Shown piece by piece: positions 1 to 6,153 of a stretch of 8,853 bases of DNA (position 1 is its first letter; each line of letters opens with the position of its first letter). Both the position numbers and the translations under genes were made by a program. A model generated the notes under the pieces. It was not told where the DNA came from, ran no database searches, and saw only the letters and a program-made list of their open reading frames with translations. Source of the DNA: Oscillospiraceae bacterium (GTDB taxonomy: Bacteria > Bacillota > Clostridia > Oscillospirales > Oscillospiraceae); contig JAEEUX010000091.1 in the NCBI GenBank assembly GCA_016290695.1, positions 1-8,853 on the forward strand, given 5' to 3'.

Positions 1-276
1 ACAATAGACGGAGATCTGCGCACCAACGGAATGCCTATAGATTTCATGGCAGCGGACGAAGCTGACCAGACTCAGCTTGAGCTTATCCAGTCCGATGAGC
101 CTTTCACCGGTTCCGGCATTTCGATAGGCTTTGCCTCAGCCGGCCTTGAAGAGAAAAGGGAAGTTTTTTCAAAAGAAGGGCTTAAGGTATCGGATATTAT
201 TTCGCCAAAGCCCGGCGTGAAATTCTTTTTCGTTAAAGACCCTGACGGCTTTTCCGTTCAGATAATGTCCGAGTAA
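1..276 (+). CDS. VOC/glyoxalase-family protein, C-terminal part (5' end outside window)
   Basis: Frame 1 is open from the first base to TAA at 274-276, giving 91 residues without a convincing start, so the gene begins upstream. The ATG at 31 lies inside the fold and is unlikely to be the true start. The end of the protein, KFFFVKDPDGFSVQIM, is the closing beta-strand signature of the vicinal oxygen chelate fold (lactoylglutathione lyase, bleomycin resistance and related proteins). An earlier strand, QLELIQ, carries a glutamate where such proteins often place a metal ligand. In the last strand the usual glutamate (IEL or VEI) is a glutamine (VQIM), so metal binding and a true glyoxalase I activity are uncertain. 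The substrate cannot be told from this fragment. The family call is solid; the specific function is not. Confidence 0.8.
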   Translation, partial: TIDGDLRTNGMPIDFMAADEADQTQLELIQSDEPFTGSGISIGFASAGLEEKREVFSKEGLKVSDIISPKPGVKFFFVKDPDGFSVQIMSE

Positions 277-436
277 ACCACCGGCGCCGCCCCGGATTCG
301 GGGATAATCAAACATAGCCTGACGGCGCCGATAAGAATACGCTGAAAACTGCTTTCATTCCGCATAAGTTTTGCCGGAACAGCTTTTCGCCAACGCTTAG
401 TCAAGCAGCTCAGGCTAAGGAAAATGAGGAAATAAA
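277..436. other. Intergenic region with nested inverted repeat
   Basis: This 160-base gap separates the VOC gene from the next genes. It holds two copies of the self-complementary octamer CGGCGCCG (282-289 and 323-330) that can pair with each other, and between them a compact hairpin (290-303: CCCCG, loop GATT, CGGGG). A second, weaker inverted repeat, TTCCG (358-362) with CGGAA (375-379), can be extended by GCT/AGC at 351-353 and 381-383 and is followed by TTTT at 384-387. Together these could terminate VOC-gene transcripts, but the first structure has no U-run and the second is imperfect. A promoter for the downstream genes is expected here, yet I see no good -35/-10 pair at standard spacing. 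Confidence 0.5.
351..387 (+). terminator. Weak candidate intrinsic terminator after the VOC gene
   Basis: The inverted repeat TTCCG/CGGAA (358-362 with 375-379, 12-base loop) has a short outer GCT/AGC helix and leads directly into TTTT at 384-387. The stem is short, bulged and has a large loop, so this is a low-confidence call. It is listed because it is the only hairpin in the gap that ends in a T-run. Confidence 0.22.
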
Positions 437-1057
437 ATGAACGATCCGTACAGCGTCCTCGGCGTTTCGCCCCAGGCGAGCGACGAGGAAATAAAAAAGG
501 CATACAGAGAGCTTGCGAGGAAGTATCATCCCGATAACTACGCGGATAACCCCCTCGCTGATCTTGCTCAGGAGAAGATGAAGGAGATAAACGAAGCCTA
601 TGAGAGCATCACCGCCTCCCGCGGAGGGCAGTCGGCGGGGCGCAGCTACGGGCCTTCCGGCTCGCAGGGCGGAGGCTCCTATTCTTCCGGAGCGTCCGGC
701 GGGCGCTTCACCATGATAAGAAACGCAATCAACATGGGGGACCTGCATAGGGCCGAACAGCTTTTGAACGAGGAACCGAGCCGCGGCGCGGAATGGAATT
801 TCCTAATGGGAAGCCTTTGTTTTCGCAAGGGCTGGCTGGACGAGGCACGCACTTACTACCAGTCGGCTGTCAGTATGGCTCCGAACAATCCCGAGTACGC
901 GCAGGCGCTCAGATACGTCAGCGGCGGCAACGGATATTACCGCCCGCAGGCATATAACAGGAGCGGCGCTGCGGACGCGGCTAACTGCTGCTCTTCGCTC
1001 CTTCTGGCTGACTGCTGCTGCGAGTGCATGGGCGGCGACCTTATAAGATGCTGCTGA
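437..1057 (+). CDS. J-domain protein with TPR-like segment and cysteine-rich tail
   Basis: A 206-residue protein. Residues 1-60 are a J domain (YSVLGVSPQASDEEIKKAYR, then HPD at 31-33), the part that stimulates ATP hydrolysis by DnaK/Hsp70. Residues 62-90 form a Gly/Ser-rich linker. Residues about 92-162 look like a pair of TPR helices (GDLHRAEQLL, then WLDEARTYYQSAVSMAPNNPEY). The tail has eight cysteines within residues 184-206 (184, 185, 193, 194, 195, 197, 205, 206), around a hydrophobic SLLLA stretch and a GGDLI motif. It lacks the DnaJ zinc finger and client-binding domain, so it is not DnaJ itself but a specialised J protein. GAGGA at 426-430 sits six bases before the ATG. From memory, clostridial proteins with this architecture exist without an assigned role. 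The tail could bind metal, be lipid-modified or associate with membrane; none of this is shown here. Confidence 0.85.
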   Translation: MNDPYSVLGVSPQASDEEIKKAYRELARKYHPDNYADNPLADLAQEKMKEINEAYESITASRGGQSAGRSYGPSGSQGGGSYSSGASGGRFTMIRNAINMGDLHRAEQLLNEEPSRGAEWNFLMGSLCFRKGWLDEARTYYQSAVSMAPNNPEYAQALRYVSGGNGYYRPQAYNRSGAADAANCCSSLLLADCCCECMGGDLIRCC

Positions 1058-1061
1058 GCTT

Positions 1062-1571
1062 ATGAACAGCACGAAAAAAATCAGCTTCTCCGCTATAGTC
1101 GCGGCGCTCGCCGTCCTGCTGCTTTACATCGCAGCTGTAGTCCCGAGCGGCAAGCTTGCGCTTTCTGCTATTGCGGGGATATTTGTGGCGGCGGTGCTTA
1201 TCGAATGCGGCTGGGTTAGCGCTCTTTGCTCCTTCGCGGCAGCATCAGTCATCGCGCTGCTGCTTAGTCCGCAGCGTTTCCCGGCGCTCATGTTTCTCGT
1301 GTTTTTCGGCTATTATCCACTCGTAAAGAGCATTGCGGAGAAGCGGAAAAGCAGGGTAGTGGAGTGGATAATAAAGCTTGCCGTTTTCAATATTGCGGCG
1401 TTGCTGCTTGAGGTCGGGCTTATCTCAGGGTTTTTGACGGGCATTGAACTACCGCCCGTCTCCGTTTACGTGATATGGCTTGCCTCAAACGCGGTTTTTG
1501 TGGTGTACGACTTTGGTTTTTCCGCGCTTATTTCGTATTATTTGCGCGCAATACATAGTAAAATCAAATGA
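1062..1571 (+). CDS. Uncharacterised multi-pass membrane protein
   Basis: A 169-residue, strongly hydrophobic protein with about five to six membrane segments: roughly 8-27, 32-50, 51-69, 73-90, 103-125 and 132-160. A basic loop, EKRKSR at 93-98, lies between the fourth and fifth segments. The phrase FFGYYPLVKS (81-90) looks like a conserved core motif. Size and topology resemble substrate-binding S components of ECF vitamin transporters, but I see no diagnostic S-component motif and no EcfA/EcfT gene nearby, so that is only a possibility. It starts four bases after the J-protein stop and has only a weak ribosome-binding site, which suggests translational coupling to that gene. It is followed 20 bases later by yicC. 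I do not recognise a function. Confidence 0.8.
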   Translation: MNSTKKISFSAIVAALAVLLLYIAAVVPSGKLALSAIAGIFVAAVLIECGWVSALCSFAAASVIALLLSPQRFPALMFLVFFGYYPLVKSIAEKRKSRVVEWIIKLAVFNIAALLLEVGLISGFLTGIELPPVSVYVIWLASNAVFVVYDFGFSALISYYLRAIHSKIK

Positions 1572-1591
1572 AATAAGGTGAATTCAGGTTT

Positions 1592-2470
1592 ATGATAAAG
1601 AGCATGACGGGATATGGCGGCGCAAGCGGTTCCTCCGGCGATATTTCGATAACTGTCGAAGTTAAAAGCGTGAACAACCGCTTCCTTGACTCGACGGTTC
1701 GAATCCCGAGAATATATACCTTCGCTGAGGAAAGCGTTAAATCGCTTGTCCAGCAGCATATTTCCCGCGGCAAGGTAGACGTATTTATTACCATAGATAC
1801 TTCTCAGGCAAACGACGTACAGATAAAAATAAATAAGCCGCTTGCTGAGGCGTATATAGACGCGTTCCGGGAGATCAACTCCGAATACGGCCTGGAAAAC
1901 GACCTTTCAGCGACTACTCTTTCAAAGTTTCCGGATGTATTCATCGTGGAAAAGAAGGAGATTGACTCCGAAAAGTTTAGCTCCGACCTTTGCGCCGTTG
2001 CGTCCGAAGCGCTTGACGCTTTCGACGCCATGCGCGCTAACGAGGGTGAGAAGCTGAAGCTTGATATTCTCAAAAAGCTCGATGAAATCAAGCAGATGGC
2101 AGATTTCATCGCGGAGCGCTCGCCCAATACGGTGAAGGAATACCGCCTTCGCCTCGAACAGAAGATGAACGAAATTCTCGCAAGCGCTGATATTGACAGA
2201 GCGCGCGTAGTTACCGAAGCCGCGATATTTGCCGACAAGGTCGCGGTAGATGAGGAGCTTACCCGCCTTGACAGCCATATTTCGCAGATGCGGGATATGC
2301 TCAATGAAGGCGGAGTTGTTGGCAGAAAACTTGATTTTCTCATTCAGGAATTTAACAGAGAGGTTAACACAACCGGCTCTAAATGCAACGATCTTGAAAT
2401 CACCAAACGCGTTGTTGACATGAAATCCGAGATCGAGAAAATCAGAGAACAGATACAAAACTTGGAATAA
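1592..2470 (+). CDS. yicC: YicC/YloC family endoribonuclease
   Basis: A 292-residue protein, the usual size for this family. It opens with the hallmark MIKSMTGYG, followed by EVKSVNNRFLD (23-33). The C-terminal part carries the family's most conserved stretch, from VDEELTRLDSH through LDFLIQEFNREVNTTGSK to a charged helix ending EKIREQIQNLE (the DUF1732 region). Family members (E. coli YicC, B. subtilis YloC) have been reported as endoribonucleases acting on RNA in the cytoplasm. The start is fixed by the N-terminal signature; an AAGGTG at 1575-1580 lies 11 bases upstream, a little far, with CAGG nearer. Its stop codon overlaps the ribosome-binding site of remA, and the order yicC-remA-gmk-rpoZ is a recurrent Bacillota arrangement. 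Confidence 0.95.
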   Translation: MIKSMTGYGGASGSSGDISITVEVKSVNNRFLDSTVRIPRIYTFAEESVKSLVQQHISRGKVDVFITIDTSQANDVQIKINKPLAEAYIDAFREINSEYGLENDLSATTLSKFPDVFIVEKKEIDSEKFSSDLCAVASEALDAFDAMRANEGEKLKLDILKKLDEIKQMADFIAERSPNTVKEYRLRLEQKMNEILASADIDRARVVTEAAIFADKVAVDEELTRLDSHISQMRDMLNEGGVVGRKLDFLIQEFNREVNTTGSKCNDLEITKRVVDMKSEIEKIREQIQNLE

Positions 2471-2475
2471 GGTGA
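2469..2475 (+). promoter_or_regulatory. Ribosome-binding site that decides the remA start
   Basis: AAGGTGA overlaps the yicC stop codon and lies five bases before the TTG at 2481. The other in-frame start, GTG at 2472, falls inside this very site and would have only a weak GGA upstream, so the TTG is the more likely start. Confidence 0.6.
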
Positions 2476-2480
2476 GTGCG

Positions 2481-2762
2481 TTGAAGCTTATCAACATCGG
2501 CTTTGGCAACATGGTTTCCGCCTCACGAATAATCGCAATCGTGAGCCCGGAATCCGCCCCGATAAAGCGAATAATTCAAGACGGTAAGGACACGGGGCGT
2601 CTAATAGACGCGACCTTTGGCAGAAGGACTCGCGCCGTCATTATAGCCGACAGCGGACACGTAATTCTATCCGCTATCCAGCCCGAGACCGTCGCAAACA
2701 GGTTCGTAGAGCAGGGCAAGACAAATATATTCAACGACCCGGAGGCAGAAGAAAATGAATAA
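2481..2762 (+). CDS. remA: RemA-like extracellular matrix/biofilm regulator (DUF370)
   Basis: A 93-residue protein from the TTG at 2481 (96 residues if the GTG at 2472 is used). The TTG start gives MKLINIGFGNMV, matching the family N-terminus almost without overhang. It contains ASRIIAIVSPESAPIKR and FGRRTRAVI, hallmarks of RemA. In B. subtilis, RemA is a DNA-binding protein that activates matrix and osmoprotection genes, and arginines in the GRR motif (here R48 and R49) contribute to DNA binding. The C-terminal tail after HVILSAIQPETVANRF is acidic and less conserved. The last eight bases overlap gmk, so the two are translationally linked. Outside Bacillus, and in species without the matrix operon, its target genes are largely unknown, so the biofilm role is carried over by family only. 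Confidence 0.93.
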   Translation: MKLINIGFGNMVSASRIIAIVSPESAPIKRIIQDGKDTGRLIDATFGRRTRAVIIADSGHVILSAIQPETVANRFVEQGKTNIFNDPEAEENE

Positions 2763-3354
2763 CAAAGGAAAGCTGTTTGTAATATCCGGACCCTCCGGAG
2801 CCGGAAAAAGCACGGTAATTACACGCCTTCTAAAACAGCTCAATAACGTATATTTCTCCATTTCCGCGACGACGCGTGAACCTCGCCGCGGAGAACGCGA
2901 TGGGATAGATTATCATTTCATCACTCGCGAGCAGTTTGAGCAGATGATTAAGAACGATGAACTTCTTGAGCATGCCGAGTACGTTGGCAATTATTACGGA
3001 ACTCCCGAAAGACCCGTTGACGAAAAGCTCGCTGCGGGGTATGATGTTATCCTCGATATAGAGACGGAGGGCGCCTCTCAGGTTATGGCTCGCAGGCCGG
3101 ACGCAATAGGAATTTTCCTCTTCCCGGGCAGCTTCTCCGTTTTGGAGGAAAGGCTTCGCCTCAGAAGCACTGACAGCGAGGATAAAATTCTCCGCCGCCT
3201 TGAAAAAGCCAGACAAGAGTGCAAAAAGGCGGAAATGTACGATTATATCATAATTAACGATAGGTTCGAGACGGCTTGCGACGAGGCCATCGCCATAATG
3301 ACGGCCGAAAAATGCAAAACCGCCGAAAGACTGCACTATTTAAAGGAGGACTAA
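2755..3354 (+). CDS. gmk: Guanylate kinase
   Basis: A 199-residue cytoplasmic enzyme of normal family length that converts GMP and ATP to GDP and ADP, the obligatory step to GTP and dGTP. The P-loop GPSGAGKST is at residues 12-20. The GMP-binding region SATTREPRRGERDGIDYHF covers 38-56, EYVGNYYGTP is at 75-84, and the lid region RSTDSEDKILRRL lies at 137-149. In the lid, the family's usual RGTDSE reads RSTDSE, a mild departure. The ATG overlaps the end of remA by eight bases and is preceded by GGAGG at 2741-2745. Its final codons, K-E-D, also encode the ribosome-binding site of rpoZ, so the two genes are tightly linked. Confidence 0.97.
   Translation: MNNKGKLFVISGPSGAGKSTVITRLLKQLNNVYFSISATTREPRRGERDGIDYHFITREQFEQMIKNDELLEHAEYVGNYYGTPERPVDEKLAAGYDVILDIETEGASQVMARRPDAIGIFLFPGSFSVLEERLRLRSTDSEDKILRRLEKARQECKKAEMYDYIIINDRFETACDEAIAIMTAEKCKTAERLHYLKED
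3343..3350 (+). promoter_or_regulatory. Strong ribosome-binding site of rpoZ
   Basis: AAGGAGGA lies inside the last gmk codons, six bases before the ATG at 3357. It fixes the omega-subunit start there rather than at the upstream in-frame ATG at 3276, which would add 27 non-homologous residues within gmk. Confidence 0.85.
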
Positions 3355-3356
3355 TT

Positions 3357-3557
3357 ATGCTTTACCCACCGATGGCTGATCTTCTTAAGAAGATAAACAG
3401 CAGATATATGCTTGTGAACGTGATAGCAAAGCGTTCAAGAGATATTGCCGAGGATGCACTCAACAAGAACGAGCCCCTCGACGGGAAGCCTGTTTCCATA
3501 GCGGTGAACCAGCTCGCAGAGGGCGATTTTATTGCGAGGACCAGCGCTAAATTCTAA
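3357..3557 (+). CDS. rpoZ: DNA-directed RNA polymerase omega subunit
   Basis: A 66-residue protein, typical of the short omega subunits of Bacillota. The sequence MLYPPMADLLKKINSRYMLVNVIAKRSRDI contains the family's defining segment (SRY-LV---AKR-R-I, about residues 15-30), followed by the small central helix and PVSIAVNQLAEGDF near the C-terminus. Omega binds the beta' subunit and helps assemble and stabilise RNA polymerase. It begins two bases after the gmk stop, with an excellent ribosome-binding site. The pairing of gmk with rpoZ is conserved widely, including in E. coli. Its stop is followed by the hairpin-containing gap at 3558-3646. Confidence 0.96.
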   Translation: MLYPPMADLLKKINSRYMLVNVIAKRSRDIAEDALNKNEPLDGKPVSIAVNQLAEGDFIARTSAKF

Positions 3558-3575
3558 TTGAATAGGCTGATTTAT

Positions 3576-3603
3576 CAGGGCCGCTGTATTCACAGCAGCC
3601 CTG
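3576..3603 (+). terminator. Strong hairpin between rpoZ and priA (possible attenuator/terminator)
   Basis: CAGGGC (3576-3581) pairs with GCCCTG (3598-3603) and GCTGT (3583-3587) pairs with ACAGC (3592-3596), giving 11 base pairs with one C/A mismatch and a four-base loop. The downstream bases are T-rich (TATTTT at 3611-3616) but not a clean U-run next to the stem. A partial terminator, an RNA processing site or a 3'-end stabiliser for the upstream mRNA are all possible. The structure is seen in the sequence; its role is inferred. Confidence 0.45.
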
Positions 3604-3646
3604 TATGCTCTATTTTGCGCGCAGGCGCAGGTTCGGAGGATAAGTT

Positions 3647-6121
3647 GTGGATGAAAACAGGGCTCCGGTAAAACGGGTCGCAAGGGTGGCTGTTTCCGGT
3701 GCCGCCTTTACCATAGATAAGCTATATGATTATATCGTTCCGGAACCCATGCGAGCGGCCCTGAGACCCGGGATGCGTGTTTCCGTCCCGTTTTCGCGTT
3801 CAAACAGACACGTCGAGGGCGTGGTTATGGAACTCGCGGAAACGAGTGATTACGAAAAGCTTAAGCCGCTGGACTGTCTGCTTGACGAAGCGCCGGTTCT
3901 TTCCGAAATGCACCTAATGCTTGCAAAATGGATGAAGTCGCGCTTTTTCTGCACGACCTTTGAAGCCATGAAAGCGATGCTTCCCGCCGGCCTTTGGTTC
4001 AAAAAAGAATATATCTGCTCCATAGCGGATGGAGTTGACCGAGCCGCAGCATTCGATGCGGCGGGGGAGGACCCTCTTGCCAAGGGTATTATAGAGCATC
4101 TTTTTTCCCTCGGCGGAAGCGGCGATTTAAGCCAGCTTGGAGAAGTTTTCGGTGACAACGGAAACGTCGTCCTGAAAAAACTCATTTCACTCGGCATCCT
4201 GAAAAGCGGCATGAAAGCAAAACGCCGAGCCTCAGATAAAATGGCAGAATACGCCAGCCTTGCCGTTTCATGTGAGGAAGCCATAGAGCTTGCGGAGAAC
4301 AAACGCCGCGCCGCGGCGCAGCAGGCTTCCGTTCTGCGGCTCCTTACCGAGATAGGTGAAGCCGATACCAAAGAAATATCTTATTTTACAGGCGCGAGCA
4401 TCCGTACGATACGCACTCTTGAAAAAGCAGGCTTTATCAAAATCGAAAAGCGCGAGGTTTTTCGCCTTCCCAAGCTCAAAAAAAGTGATAAGCCTTCCGT
4501 AGTTGCCTTAAATGACGAGCAGCAGGCCGCGTATGACGGACTCAAAGGACTCATGGAAAAAGCTGAAGCCGCAGCCGCGCTTCTTTACGGTGTTACAGGC
4601 AGCGGTAAGACCTCGGTTTACATTAAGCTTATAAAACGTGCCATTGAGCTTGGAGGTCAGGCGATAGTCCTTGTCCCCGAAATCGCTCTGACGCCCCAAC
4701 TGATGAGCGTTTTTTCTGCTTATTTCGGGGACCGTGTGGCGCTTTTACATAGCTCTCTTTCCATTAACGAGCGCTATGACGAATGGAAAAAAATACGATC
4801 CGGCGGAGCGGATCTTGTCGTGGGGACGCGCTCGGCGATCTTCGCGCCGCTTGACCGTATTCGTCTGGTTATACTTGATGAAGAGCAGGAGGCGGCATAC
4901 AAATCCGAAAACAGCCCCCGTTACGATGCGAAGGAAATCGCTAAGTACATTTGCGTTCACGAAAAAGCCCTTCTGCTGCTCGGCTCGGCTACGCCCTCAG
5001 TAGAGAGTATGTATAACGCAAAGCTCGGAAAGTATAAGCTCTTCACTATAAACACACGCTACAATACGCGCGCCCTGCCTGAGGTCCTCATAGCGGACAT
5101 GAAGGAGAACGTGCAAGAGGGCGGCGGAACTCTCCTGAGCGGCGTCCTTATGAGAGAGCTTGAAAAAAACATTGCCGCCGGAGAGCAGACGATACTCTTC
5201 ATTAACCGGCGCGGCGCGAACTCAAGCGTTGCCTGCCCGGAATGCGGCTATACCTTTGAATGTCCGTCCTGCTCTGCCAAGCTCACCTACCATTCCGCAA
5301 ACCGCAGGATGATGTGCCATTACTGCGGTTACTCGCAGCCCTCGGAGGAAGAATGCCCGGAATGCGGCAGCAGGCTCGATTATATCGGCGCGGGAACGCA
5401 AAGAGTTGAAGATGAACTCGGAAAGCTGTTCCCGGGCGTTCCGATACTGCGGATGGATACCGATACAGTAACAGCCGCGCGTTCGCATGAAATAATACTT
5501 AACGAATTCGCTGAAAAGAAAATACCAATCCTTATCGGGACGCAAATGGTCGCCAAGGGGCTCGATTTTGAAAACGTAACGCTCGTTGGTGTCCTCTCCG
5601 CGGACCAGATGATTTACGCCGGAGACTATCGGGCGCGTGAACGCGCGTTCAGTCTCATTACCCAGGTGGTGGGCCGCTCCGGAAGGGGCGAAAAGACGGG
5701 CCGCGCCGTCATTCAGACCTATACCCCCGAAAACGAGGTTATACGCTTTGCGGCAAGGCAGGACTACGCTTCGTTTTTTGAAAGCGAGGCGAAGCTGAGG
5801 AGCGTTCTGCGGCTTCCGCCTTTTTCGGAGTTGTATTCCATCATGGTAACGGGCGCAGACGAGGATATAGTCCTTCGCTGCTGCTGTGAAATGAAAACAG
5901 CTCTTGAAAAATCCGTCACGCCGGAGATGGACGCCCGCGTGCTCGGCCCCGCTTCCGCGCATATCCTGAAGGTTAATAACCGTTACCGTTATCGCGTGTA
6001 CCTCCGCTGCGCGCCGGGCAGGGAGGCGAGGGCGCTCATAGCCGCCGCGATAAAGCGTTATTCAAAAGAGAAACGCTTCCGTGGCATATCCGTTTTCGGA
6101 GACGTAGACCCGGCGGACTAA
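3647..6121 (+). CDS. priA: Primosomal protein N' (replication restart helicase PriA)
   Basis: An 824-residue protein, normal for the family, starting at GTG with GGAGGA at 3635-3640. It restarts stalled or collapsed replication forks by recognising branched DNA, unwinding it 3'-5' and loading the replicative helicase machinery. The N-terminal DNA-binding region spans about 10-110 (IDKLYDYIVPEPM). The helicase core has Walker A GVTGSGKTS (315-323), VPEIALTPQ, the Walker B variant DEEQ (411-414) and SATPS (447-451). Eight zinc-binding cysteines are at 530, 533, 539, 542, 557, 560, 570 and 573. Later motifs are GTQMVAKGLDF (631-641) and QVVGRSGRG (673-681). Most PriA proteins read DEEH where this one reads DEEQ. 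The C-terminal domain, LPPFSELYSI to the end, is complete. Confidence 0.97.
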   Translation: MDENRAPVKRVARVAVSGAAFTIDKLYDYIVPEPMRAALRPGMRVSVPFSRSNRHVEGVVMELAETSDYEKLKPLDCLLDEAPVLSEMHLMLAKWMKSRFFCTTFEAMKAMLPAGLWFKKEYICSIADGVDRAAAFDAAGEDPLAKGIIEHLFSLGGSGDLSQLGEVFGDNGNVVLKKLISLGILKSGMKAKRRASDKMAEYASLAVSCEEAIELAENKRRAAAQQASVLRLLTEIGEADTKEISYFTGASIRTIRTLEKAGFIKIEKREVFRLPKLKKSDKPSVVALNDEQQAAYDGLKGLMEKAEAAAALLYGVTGSGKTSVYIKLIKRAIELGGQAIVLVPEIALTPQLMSVFSAYFGDRVALLHSSLSINERYDEWKKIRSGGADLVVGTRSAIFAPLDRIRLVILDEEQEAAYKSENSPRYDAKEIAKYICVHEKALLLLGSATPSVESMYNAKLGKYKLFTINTRYNTRALPEVLIADMKENVQEGGGTLLSGVLMRELEKNIAAGEQTILFINRRGANSSVACPECGYTFECPSCSAKLTYHSANRRMMCHYCGYSQPSEEECPECGSRLDYIGAGTQRVEDELGKLFPGVPILRMDTDTVTAARSHEIILNEFAEKKIPILIGTQMVAKGLDFENVTLVGVLSADQMIYAGDYRARERAFSLITQVVGRSGRGEKTGRAVIQTYTPENEVIRFAARQDYASFFESEAKLRSVLRLPPFSELYSIMVTGADEDIVLRCCCEMKTALEKSVTPEMDARVLGPASAHILKVNNRYRYRVYLRCAPGREARALIAAAIKRYSKEKRFRGISVFGDVDPAD

Positions 6122-6153
6122 AACAGAAAAAATTACACTTTGGAGGAAATATC

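Noticed and set aside
277..436. A sigma-A promoter for the J-protein operon
   Set aside because: GATAAT at 303 looks like a -10 box, but nothing like TTGACA lies 16-18 bases upstream, and other candidates also lack a partner. A promoter is likely in this gap, but I cannot place it.
610..715. Gly/Ser-rich GC-rich stretch as a DNA repeat
   Set aside because: The codons vary and there is no regular repeat unit. It is the flexible linker of the J protein.
1049..1060. TGC TGC TGA at the end of the J protein, possibly a selenocysteine read-through
   Set aside because: The tail ends naturally in CC, the following frame gives no recognisable protein, and the next gene starts four bases later. There is no sign of a SECIS-like hairpin.
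1804..2512. Two long minus-strand open frames opposite yicC
   Set aside because: They are antisense to a complete, conserved yicC and read as low-complexity, Ser- or Leu/Phe-rich translations typical of shadow frames.
3276..3356. Longer, 93-residue version of the omega subunit starting at 3276
   Set aside because: The extra 27 residues lie inside gmk and have no omega similarity, and the strong AAGGAGGA site points to the ATG at 3357.
5222..5962. A 246-codon open frame on the minus strand
   Set aside because: It lies entirely within priA, whose + strand product has every expected motif. The minus-strand translation resembles no family and has no ribosome-binding site that I can see.
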